From assembly GCA_025526995.1 (NCBI GenBank), contig JAHLKG010000002.1:186001-250000 (forward strand): 64,000 nt of DNA, read 5' to 3'. The number at the start of each line of letters is the position of its first letter. Within the stretch, counting starts at the first letter, position 1. The DNA comes from Powellomyces hirtus. Lineage: Eukaryota; Chytridiomycota; Chytridiomycetes; Spizellomycetales; Powellomycetaceae. A model generated the notes under the pieces. That model saw nothing but the letters and a program-made list of their open reading frames with translations. It searched no databases and had not been told where the DNA came from. Positions 11,596-21,253 of this stretch are shown piece after piece. The position numbers were made by a program, and so were the translations under genes.

Positions 11596-12801
11596 ATGCA
11601 GTTTCGAACATGGCACCTGCCGTCGGGATTCAAGCCTTCGTCCAGAAAAAACAAGAAAACGCCGTTCCACGGGAGCTCGTACGAGAACATTGATGTGACG
11701 CCCAAAGCTCCCCTCTTAGACCGAACAAGTCCCACTGGATTTGACGATGCTTCCTTCAAGAAGGAGAAGATCTCGAAAACTCTGTCCAGGAGGATGTCAG
11801 CATGGAAATTGACAAACAAGTCGGCGGACGCAGTCGAAAAGTCAAATTCTTCGAACGATCAAAACAGAACGGGACGCAAGAGCAGCGTCCAGCTTACTCT
11901 TATTGACTTCCATGACGCGGCGCCAAAATGTGAAGTTCGTAAATCATTGGATGAGGGTTCACGAGAAAGCGCAGCAAGATGGTACACGGGCAACGAGCCC
12001 CTTCCCCAATCGTCCCCCATGCAGCCCAGCTTTCAATGGGTTCCACTCCACTCAGAGAAGTCGGTCAAGCGTGTCATGCGCCGCGTCAGCACGTGGTTCC
12101 GACCAGATGCGGACGGTCGGAAGCACAAGCAGGACAAACTCCGGGACGACAGAATCCGAACGGAAGCACAGCAAAAGTGCAGGCGAAACCGATCCTTGTC
12201 ATTTCATGACGGTTCACGAGAGAAGATTATTATGAGCATGATGCCACCCGTGCAGGCACGAGGATGCAAGTCCGAGGACGGAGGATCCCGCGCCAATATG
12301 GCCGATTTTCTCATCAATCTTAATTCCACCGACGAGCGAGGCTCGCCAATGCTGGCTTTGAAAACACCCCGCGAAGTACGCAGACAGGAAACTCTCAAAA
12401 ACGCGCGTCTAACCACTTCGACGGCCAACAAGAGAGCATCGCGCATTGAAGCCGCGCGAAGAAGCCGGACATCGACTGACAGTAAGATCGACGCCGGGTT
12501 CATTTCTTTCCTGAACTCTGGTGGGAAACGAGCGCTACCTCCCGTTCCCGTGATTCCCTCAGCATATCATCCTGATGGCTCTGCAGACGTTTCTTGGCCT
12601 GTGAAGCCCTGCTCTCTGCCTCCGTGCCCGTCCGCTGTGCGGATGGCAGCTATCGCGGAGAGGCCCATCCGTCCGCCCCTTTCCAGGAATCACTCACATA
12701 CTTATGCCTGGGACCATACCCGCGACGGCTGGGTTCTGATCACACGAGACAAGGATGGAGACATTGTCTGGGAAGAATTTGTTGGAAAATATGCCATTTG
12801 A
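11596..12801 (+). CDS. Uncharacterised basic, disordered protein
   Basis: A single open frame of 401 codons starts at the first ATG (MQFRTWHLPSGFKPSS). The protein is rich in Ser, Arg and Lys, with few hydrophobic runs, so it is probably largely disordered. Two similar basic segments stand out: TLSRRMSAWKLTNKSAD near residue 60 and RVMRRVSTWFRPDADG near residue 160, suggesting a repeated short module (RR-S-W). The C-terminal 35 residues (SHTYAWDHTRDGWVLITRDKDG) look folded. No family was recognised. The start lies 382 bases from the PUS10 start on the other strand. Confidence 0.6.
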   Translation: MQFRTWHLPSGFKPSSRKNKKTPFHGSSYENIDVTPKAPLLDRTSPTGFDDASFKKEKISKTLSRRMSAWKLTNKSADAVEKSNSSNDQNRTGRKSSVQLTLIDFHDAAPKCEVRKSLDEGSRESAARWYTGNEPLPQSSPMQPSFQWVPLHSEKSVKRVMRRVSTWFRPDADGRKHKQDKLRDDRIRTEAQQKCRRNRSLSFHDGSREKIIMSMMPPVQARGCKSEDGGSRANMADFLINLNSTDERGSPMLALKTPREVRRQETLKNARLTTSTANKRASRIEAARRSRTSTDSKIDAGFISFLNSGGKRALPPVPVIPSAYHPDGSADVSWPVKPCSLPPCPSAVRMAAIAERPIRPPLSRNHSHTYAWDHTRDGWVLITRDKDGDIVWEEFVGKYAI

Positions 12802-13175
12802 AAATGCCTGTTGCATAAGTATCGAGAGTCCTGTATATGGTCGCGATGTAAATGCTAGGATGCTGTAAAATTTTGGATATGTCACATGTACATGAGACGT
12901 CAAAAACTGTGCAATAAAGTGAGCTCTTTGTAATCCCACTGCTCTCCATCAAAACACTCAAACGACAAGAAATTCAATTCGGTGTTGTACGTTGACATGC
13001 CTTGTGGCAAAAATCCCCGAGGCGTTGAACCCAGATTAGAACAATGCTGCTGCTGTAACACAATCAACGCCCACATGTTGTGCTTCCATCAAAGATTGGT
13101 ATCATTTGTTTAAACAATCCGGCCATTGACTGAAGCGCCCAACTCCATCATCAGCTTCCCTGCTGCTTTCCCCAA
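12802..13175. other. Convergent intergenic gap
   Basis: The gap lies between the ends of a plus-strand and a minus-strand gene. An AATAAA signal at about 12913 suits the 3' end of the plus-strand transcript. Nothing else was seen. Confidence 0.45.
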
Positions 13176-14312
13176 TCAAACATTTAGCGCCGGTGCGATG
13201 GATTGCGGTGGCGCGTACACTTCTCCGAATGCCACGAGGATATTGGGATGAGAGAATTTATGAATGTTGGTCTCGAGATGTTTGAGTTGCTGCTCCATGT
13301 TGACTTTCCTGTTTTCGTCCACCCACCCATGCTTTAGTAAACATTACGGGAAATGATTCAATAAGTACGGGACAAACCTGGCAATCTTGGGCACAGTATC
13401 CACTGTCAGACTCAATCTCTGATATTCTCCATTGAGGCGCTTCCATTGGTTCTGAAGTCCATCGAGAATCTTCAGCCGTTCGTCTTCCGGCAATTTGTAC
13501 ATGTCATTGTCCTCCTCCTGTACCCGCAGTTTGATTTGGTGTCGGCGAGGAGTGTTTTTGAGGTGCGACTGTATGTGCATTGCTTGATTGGGTTGCGCAG
13601 CGTGACCGCGTTCCGATTCGGGACAGAGATAGGCTGGGACGAGGCCGTAATCCTTTTTGGTGCGGTACGACGGGGGCGCAGGCTTTGGCTGTTTGGCCAC
13701 TGATGATGAAATAGAGATGTGAGAAGAGCAGAGAGCAGATAAGCGCGCAAAATCTGACATACGTGAGTTGATTTGGTCCAGAGCATTTGTTGTGATAAAG
13801 TCTTTCTTGGTGGGCGAAGGCAGAACGCCGGGTGACGTTGGCAGTGGTGCCTTGAGAATGGTTCGGTCTGGATGATTAGGCTCCACTATAGATATAAAGG
13901 GTAATTTTATTGAGTATCCTGTAAAGATGTCGACTGCGAAATGTAACGCACCATGGACAACATTTCGCCATCCTCGCTCTCGTTCACCCTTTTTCAGCCA
14001 TTGCCCAGGGTCGGGTCTAGGAACAGCAGCAGGCCCCATGCTCGCAGCACTCTTTTTTCCTCCATTTTCTCCCCGCACCATATCAGCATACATGCTTTCA
14101 TATCGAGCCGGCTTCGCTGCCCGTGTAACCTCCGCCTCGATCAACGAATAGACGCTCTCGCGCGGGAGGTTGCGACCCGCGGGTGAGTGAAGTAAAAATG
14201 CCGGACGAGGACCAAGATGAGGCCCTGTCATGGCAGCGCTGGGGTTTGAGACTCCTGCAGTGTGTGATGCCATGTGCTGAGGCGCATTGGGAGAGCTGAT
14301 GCTGACGGACAT
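13176..14312 (-). CDS. Enkurin-domain protein (ENKD1/enkurin-like, ciliary)
   Basis: The gene starts with ATG at 14310-14312 and ends at 13176, with about four exons. The first intron runs from the donor after VVH to the acceptor before VEPNHPDR (about 13888-13952). Signature motifs are KKDFITTNALDQIN, then KKDYGLVPAYL, the KxYGxxPxYL motif of enkurin/ENKD1 proteins. The enkurin domain follows: ILDGLQNQWKRLNGEYQRLS, VDTVPKIA, and after a short last intron VNMEQQLKHLETNIHKFSHP. Enkurin-domain proteins are microtubule inner or ciliary proteins, so this gene suggests motile flagellated zoospores. The donor of the last intron (near 13375) is uncertain because phase favours a weak GTCCCG donor over GTTTGT. 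Confidence 0.82.
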
Positions 14313-15243
14313 GATTGCTACTCAATGTGTGCGAATGAGGATGTCTTCCAGCGGCGGCTGGGGCTTTGCGATTCTATGTTGTGCACCCAACTTGACGCAG
14401 TCACTGAATGTTCCGAACTGTCCCCGTTGTCCCGGACACCGTCTTTGATTATTTGAAAGTACTGGGTCAAACTGCTTGGGGGAGCGGAGATCAAAAGTGT
14501 CCGACTATGTGATTACGCAATGGCTTACGAGAAAACAAGACTATTTCTAGGAGCCATCAGGGAAAGAGACTGGCCAACTTTCGGCCCAGGGAGAAACTCG
14601 AGACTTGCCCTAGAACTTGCCCAACCAATACTGTCAACATTTTCTTGATCGTCCACGTAAACAGCGACGTTGAAGATGATGCCCAGTCCAACAAGATGCA
14701 TGTAGGGACGTGACAATACCCCAGTAATATCGAAATGAACCCTTACCCTGCCAGCTCCTCATTCAACCTCCGATCCTCGTCTCAAAGCCATTTTGCCATT
14801 TGATCCATTTGAGCCATTTGAGCCAAGCTACTAGACGAGCGGTTGGCCAAAGTGGCTTGACACAGCTCTCGTGTAACGAAAGCGTCATCAAGGAGAAGGA
14901 GCAGCAGGGCCTTGGCGTTGGATTTGAATGATTGAATGATTGCACGACAATAGCTACTGCGCCTCAACCTTCTCTTATATCGATATAGTCAGTCACCGTT
15001 GCGTCATAATAGTCATTTTAATAAGTTGGTCGTCACTCCGTCTTCCTTTCTTTATCCCATCCCATTTCTATCACATCCCAACAACGCGACAAAAATCCCT
15101 CAGCGAAAAGGGTCCTTCCATCCCATCCTGCCCTCATTTCGACGGTATTTGTGTTCGACTTCCGGTGTTATCCTTTGCTTGGATTCAACGTATCTGTGAA
15201 AAGGCAGTAAACAAATCATCTCGTACGACCCTCACTCTGTTGC
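14313..15243. other. Intergenic, no confident gene
   Basis: This 930-base gap lies between divergent genes. Short open stretches occur on the minus strand (14525-14716 with a hydrophobic VGLGIIFNVAVYVDD segment, and 14782-14967), but I could not join them into a protein with a proper ATG. A small unrecognised gene remains possible. The CCATTTGAGCCATTTGAGCC direct repeat near 14805-14825 is the only repeat seen. Confidence 0.35.
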
Positions 15244-17288
15244 ATGGCTCCTCTACCCTCAATTGTCTTGCGCCAGGCCACCACGGAATCACATGGCGCT
15301 AACCCTACCCACCAACAACAAGGCTCCCGTCCGCCCCGCTCTGTAATACCTGCACAACGCAGAAACTCAGATACCCATGACAACACTGACTATGAGGACG
15401 ATGAAGACGACGAGTTTTTTGCAATTGGATCGCGTGAAGACCAGCCGCTTCTTTCAACGTCCCGCAAAGATAGTAAACGCCACGACAGTGACGAGGAAGA
15501 TGGGCAGGCCTCGCCCGCGTCCCGTCCTCCCTCATATGCCACCCTAGTGGCGCCCGCGGAACCTGGCAGCGTCTATGACAGTAGCAGTGAATACGGTGAG
15601 GATGGTTCCCCACCGAAACGAACATGGCGAGCCCGCGTCTGGAGGAAAATCAAGAGAACCAGGTTGCCTCCCAGAGACACCATGGTCGTGCTCTTTGCAC
15701 AGTTGGTGACCGAAGCCAGCAGAGGCATCGTGCTTCCAATCATGTAAGTGAAAGGAGCTCTCAAGTCACGGACCATTCACAGAATAACTAACCCTGCACT
15801 TTGGTGTCGTTGTTTAGGTGGCCTTACGTAAAGTTGGCAGGCGGCAACAGTTCGACTTACGGCACAATGATCTCGTTGTTCAGTGTGGGACGCTTGGTTC
15901 TTTCAGTTCCATTCGGCGAATGGGCCGACCGCCGCGGGTCTTCACGCGAAGTCTTGATCGCTGCCGCAATTCTTGGCGCGATCTCAAATATGGTTTACTC
16001 GTTCGCATGGGCGCTTCCGCATCCAATCTGGTGGTTGTATGGTAGTCGCCTGGCGTGTGGGTTTTCAACTGGTACCATTGCCGTCTTCCGTGCCTACCTT
16101 GCCAGCTCAGTTCCACCCAGCGAGCGAACAAAGGCCATTGCATGGAGTGGAATGGTAAATCTCCTCTCCGTCTTTTTACGAGATTTATCGTTCTGTGACT
16201 GACTTTGTTCTTTCTCCATCTTGGCCATCCAGGCTCAGTATGCCGGATTCTCACTCACACCAATCATCTCCACATTGATAATCATGGCCCGCGATGCTCT
16301 CGCATCATCACCCCCTGACAATGGTTCTCCAGCCCCGAACTCTCCGCTTATGATTTTTTCCCGAAGTCCCTCCTCAGAAGATCCACCGGCCAACACCGTC
16401 TCTATCGCAGCCTGCATCCTCCCGACTATCTTCTTGGCTCTAGTTAATCTGATGGTCGTCCCGCTCCTCATGTGGTGCATGCCAAAGAAAGACCCCATTG
16501 CCCACGCGGCACCACCATCACCTCTCCCTCTTCCAGCTGGGGCTCATGGTACCTCATCATCGGAGACCAAACTGATCCGGTTTGGATTCGTTCTGTTCTT
16601 TATCCTCAACCTTGTCCTGCGAGGAGTACTCGGCGTCACTGAAACGATTGCGCCAGAAATGTACGAGCACCACAACCAGGATGACGATTCTGCGCTTGAA
16701 TCTAGCGGCCAGTTCTTCTTCTTCCTCGGCCTCGCCGGTTTGTTCGTCTTCCTGCTCGTCGACCCCATCCAGCGCCGGGTGATGGCAGGTGACAAATTGC
16801 TCATTGTTGGTATCCTGATGGTTGTTGGCGGCACAGTGCTCAACATTGACCCTGAACCGGAACGCACCTTGTGGAACTGGTTCTCGTTTGTCGCCGGCAT
16901 GATCCTTATCTGGTCGATTGGCTCTCCCGTTTGCCAAACCCTGACCGTGTCCATGTTCTCCAAAATGCTGGGCTCGCGCCCGCAAGGGTCCCTCATCGGA
17001 TGGATCACCACCGCCGGCTCCATCGGCCGCATCGTCTTCCCCGCCCTTGTCAGCATCTCCGCGTCCGCGGCCGTCTGGGTCAACTGGATGGATGTAGTCT
17101 TGTGCTTGGGATGTGTCGTTGGCATCATCGTCTTTGAGCGATACGTCCGACTCGTTCGCAAGCGTGAACACATGCTACTCCCGCCGCCCTGTGATCCGAT
17201 GCACCCTCAGCATGAGGTTGAGGACGACAGTATTTTGGATGGAGACACGGATAATGAGGAGGAGGTACTGATCAATCAAGGGAAATAG
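15244..17288 (+). CDS. Major facilitator superfamily carrier, MFSD8/CLN7-like (lysosomal/vacuolar)
   Basis: Three exons (15244-15743, 15818-16154, 16233-17288) give 630 residues with consistent phases. The 150-residue N-terminal tail is acidic and disordered and contains EDQPLL, an acidic dileucine signal of the kind that sends human CLN7 (EQEPLL) to lysosomes. The membrane part begins near LFAQLVTEASRGIVLPIM. It includes the MFS loop signature GEWADRRGSSREVL between helices 2 and 3 and GSRLACGFSTGTIAVFRAYL in helix 4. A long hydrophilic insert with PLLM and SSPPDN segments lies mid-protein, as in MFSD8. Substrate is unknown from sequence; mammalian CLN7 has been linked to chloride or glycerophosphodiester handling. 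I am sure of MFS and fairly sure of MFSD8-like. Confidence 0.82.
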
Positions 17289-17737
17289 TGCATCTTCCGT
17301 GCTCCTCATGTCTCCCACGAGTTAAGCATCATAACTTCCCCGCAAAGGACTCTATGGTCACTTGCTATCTGTAATATATACCATTTTTTTGATTGACCTC
17401 ACTTAATCACACTGCTGAGCATTTGTGAGACATCCGTTCAGTCAGAATGGCACAGAACATTCTGGATCGCGATATATATGTATGTATCTAAAATGGGAAG
17501 CCTCTATCAGGAGAAGAGTGAGTGTCTTGCAAGTTAAGACATGTTCTATACTAATCACTCGGCGTGTCAGTCTACTGAAACATGTTGACAGAATTATATA
17601 TCATGCGACGCGAAAGGACTACACAAAGAGGTTCTGTACACTACGTAGCAGTCCCACATAGGCGTCGATTATTAGAGGACACGATAGAGAAGGATATGAT
17701 GCTGTGAGAGTGTGTGTGGATGTGTGTGTATTTGGCG
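17289..17737. other. Convergent intergenic gap
   Basis: Two transcripts converge here. The gap holds short (TG)n-rich tracts at its right edge (about 17705-17730) and no coding signal. Confidence 0.45.
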
Positions 17738-19263
17738 TTATGCGGGTGGAGAATCCAGCGTGTACCAGGTTCGATGCTGGCGAGGGCCTTTTGGGCCTTT
17801 TTCATGTTTTTTCACAAATTTGTTAAGGATGCCCATATATTGTGCGCCCTATGCGAACGAGAGACGGTAGGAGCAAGTTTAGCATAACACCAGCAGGCTG
17901 CACACACACACGGTCAGAGAGAGAGAAAGAGGAGATATAGTACCGTTGTTGTTGCATGCAACTGTGTTCCGGCGGTGACGCCAATCGGGGGTTGCCGAAT
18001 GGTAGTCTGATCAATCTCATCGCCCCAATACCCCGAGAACCGGGCCCAATCTCTCCAATCGCTCTTATCCGTCCAATCATAAATGCCATCTGCACCCGTA
18101 TCCCACTGCACAAAGCGCTGGAATCTTCGTCCGCGGGGTTCTTCGTACAAGTACAGATCCGTGGTGAGGTCGGCCACGTCGGCGATCTGAATCCAGGATA
18201 CGGCGCCAAGAGTGAGGAGAGGTGAGATGCGAGAGACAAAGCCGAACGTGTCGTCGATGTTTTTGTGGGTGCCTTCGGTGGCGTAGTTGGCGTGGGAGTG
18301 GAGCGCGGCGTAGACGTGTGGGTGGGTGTCCGTGAACTTGATGTCGTGGGCCCAACGCCATTCTGACTTGGCGTGCTGGGAGAACGCAATCTAGTGGCAG
18401 GCGGCGAGAGAGGGATGAGAATCTTGTAGCGAGGGCCGACGCGCGGTCATACCCGCCATTCTCTCCGCAATCTCCTTACCGCTCGAACGGGCGGAGTATC
18501 ATCTATGGAGTTGCCAGACCATGAATCTTCCAGTTGTATGGTGATGTGCTCCCAATCACTGGAAAACGCAACATCCCGATCAGAAGGGTTGACATGAGAG
18601 CAACGGCAGGCCAGAGGGTTGACCGTACCCGTTGTGATATGCCATAGCACACCATTCAAAGTTCTCTGCTCTTTCCTGCACGAACGACTTCAGACCGCTC
18701 CATATGCTGATGCGAAACCCTTGACATCCATTTACCGGGTAAAAGAACCAATACTGCAAATACGTTCTCCCCCCAGGCCCTCGCTGGACCACCTGTCCAA
18801 CCACTTTCGCCGTGACGTTTCCCGTAGGTTCAACTTTGTTCCCATGCCACCATTCCTCGGGCACCACCAACGTCCTATTATCGTCGGCAATCGTCGACAG
18901 CTCATATATCTTTAACGGATCCGCAGGTCGCCACCGGTCGCGCGGGTGCAGGTGGAGCAGCGGCGCGTACTTTTGGAGAATGGCATCCCGAGCGGAGGCG
19001 GAGAGATTGAGGTTGAGAGTATACTCGAGTGTCGCAACCTCGAGGCGGTGCACTTCGGAGTCGGGGAGACGTTCATCTTCGCTTACACCGACTCGCGCAT
19101 TTGCTGGTGTTGGTGTGAGTATGAGGAGATATGTGACGAGGACGAGGAGGAGATATGTGGGGCATGTCCGGTTTCGGCGCCGAGAGCGGAGACTGGGATG
19201 ACGCATGGGGCTTGAGGTGCGAGTGGTGGCGGGAAGCGGGGCTTTATGCCGTCTGAGGGTCAT
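17738..19263 (-). CDS. Vps62-family secretory/vacuolar protein
   Basis: The gene starts at ATG 19261-19263 and, with the last intron spliced, ends at the TAA at 17738-17740. The N-terminus has a hydrophobic signal or anchor (CPTYLLLVLVTYLLILTPTP). Family motifs follow: ILQKYAPLLHLHPRDRWRPADP near the start, YLQYWFFYPVNGCQG, DWEHITIQLED, and AHDIKFTDTHPHVYAALHSHANY. The last intron carries TGCTAAAC as a branch site and joins to GAQYMGILNKFVKKHEKGPK plus GPRQHRTWYTLDSPPA, matching the Gly-Pro-rich family end. Yeast Vps62 was named for cytoplasm-to-vacuole traffic; its biochemical role is not established. The exact borders of the internal introns (18390-18600) were not fixed. Confidence 0.8.
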
Positions 19264-19542
19264 TGCTGTGGTCCGAGCTTATTGGGGTTTTGCTATAGTA
19301 TGAAGTGGACGCTTTCTTGAAATTCTCTACGGTTAGAATGTTTTTGTGGGAGTGTTTGTCATTCCACCTTTTTTTAGATATTCCAAATCCAAGTGATCGG
19401 CCAAACAAAAGACTAAAGAAATGCGCGCGTAAAACTCGATGATTCATCATAGCCACTGTCAAGCCTCACTCGTCCGTCGGCAGTTCAAGAAATGACAGCA
19501 CCCTCATGCTAAGAATTTCAACAGTTGTCTTGCACGCCTGAC

Positions 19543-21043
19543 ATGTCCTCTGGCCAGGTGCGTAAAGGTCCTCTCATCAAGGATTCATTTGATTTGTTTT
19601 CCACGAGATTATTTATATTTGCTGACACTTCTCGTGTCGTGTAATAGCATTACCAAAAGAAAGTCAAAACCTCTGACGAGGAGATCGCCGCGCTGAGACA
19701 AAAGTCGGTCAAGAAATTAGCTGAATACCAGGAACTATGCGCAGCGATATCCAAAAAGGTAATGCAACGCATGAATATACAGATAGGTTTACAACTGTCC
19801 TGTATCTAAAGTTATATCACTTGCTTGTGTTCCTTTTCCGTCCTCCAGCGCAAAGGCAATGAGTATGATGACGAAGCCTTCAAGCTCACCACAAAGCTCC
19901 TTTCGCTCAACCCCGAATTCTACACAATGTGGAACTTCCGCCGTCGAATCATTCTCGAACGGAAAAAGTCCTTGTATGTGACATTTCACACTATTTCCGC
20001 GTCTAGTCGGGTTGCAAACGAGAAAGTAACGACAAAACAATGTTTGGCAGAGACACCGACGGATACCAGGCCCTCTGCCTCTCTGAACTCCAACTCGCCG
20101 ATGCAGCGCTGAAACTGAACCCAAAGTCCTACTGGGTGTGGAACCACCGTCGATGGATTCTTGAACACATGCCCGAAGCAACGTGGAATCGAGAACTGAA
20201 ACTCCTCGGCGTCATGCTGAACATGGATGCGAGAAACTGTACGTAGGCGGGCTGCGCCCTGTTTTCGCCCGCCTCGCCAGTTGATACTCAACCCCCCACT
20301 TTGTTCAATCCAGTTCATGGATGGGACTACCGTCGATACGTGGTCGCAGCATCGGGTAGCCGGACCCCGCGCGAAGAGTTTGATTTCACGACCGAAAAGA
20401 TCACGCAGAACTTTTCAAATTACTCGGCGTGGCATTATCGGAGCAAAGTGATATTGCAGTCATTTACGGATCCGGAAGAAAAAAGCAAGGCCCTTGACCA
20501 TGGTACGTTTACGCTACGGTCATAATGAACAACCCGCGCGATACTCTTGCAAGCTAACGGTCAACGCTCCTACTGTATAGAATTTGAGTTGGTCCGGAAT
20601 GCTGTCTACACCGAACCCGCTGATCAAAGCGCATGGTTATACCAAAGATGGCTGCTGAGGTATTCCTTTGTGACTCGGCCAAAGCCACACTCTCAGGACC
20701 CAACACTGACAGCGTGGTCGTCACAGCTTGATGCCACAGGATCGAGAACGATGGATGAAAGAGCTCGAGTCAATACAAGAGCTGGTCGAGATCGAACCAG
20801 ATAGTAAATGTATGTTCCATACCCCGTGTCTTGTCTTTCATCGAAAATGCACAGTTGCTAAACGCTTCTTGCTTCAACGCTTTCCAAGGGGCTCTATTGA
20901 CGGTAGTTCACATCATGATGCACCTCGGACGAAATGAAGACCACGACGAGGTCATTCAAATTTTGAAGAAGCTGCAGACTCTTGACTCGGATCGTGCAGC
21001 GTACTACAAAGACGTTGCGGCACAGGCTGCTAGCAAACAATAA
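19543..21043 (+). CDS. BET4: Rab geranylgeranyltransferase alpha subunit (Bet4)
   Basis: Eight exons give 314 residues with all phases consistent: 19543-19557, 19648-19758, 19849-19973, 20051-20238, 20314-20502, 20581-20659, 20727-20809 and 20889-21043. The first coding exon is only 15 bases (MSSGQ). Prenyltransferase alpha repeats, each with a W-N-x-R/H-R core, are plain: FYTMWNFRRRII, SYWVWNHRRWILE, FHGWDYRRYVV, NYSAWHYRSKVI and QSAWLYQRWLL. With the beta subunit Bet2 and escort protein, this enzyme adds geranylgeranyl groups to C-terminal Rab cysteines. It has no leucine-rich repeat domain, as in other fungal Bet4 proteins. Some introns overlap alternative open frames, but only this splice chain keeps all repeats. 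Confidence 0.94.
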
Positions 21044-21253
21044 TGGAGCTGCGCGGGCTGCTTCTCAAATTGTATATAGACACGCAAACCGTACTAAAAC
21101 CCTCGTACGCCGGAGATACACAGTCTAACTATATAGCTTGCTGGATACTGAACGGACCGGCTCACGGACAATGTAATAAATTGATGGTGTCAAAGGGCAA
21201 CCTATAAAACCAGCTAGCCTATATTATGTAACGTGTGGAGCTGTTTCTAGGAC

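Noticed and set aside
16544..17173. Minus-strand open frames of about 200 codons
   Set aside because: They are antisense to MFSD8-like membrane helices and have low-complexity, unnatural composition.
17738..17790. tRNA-like GGTTCGA box near 17768
   Set aside because: No matching A box or foldable cloverleaf surrounds it, and it falls in or next to the last exon of the Vps62-family gene.
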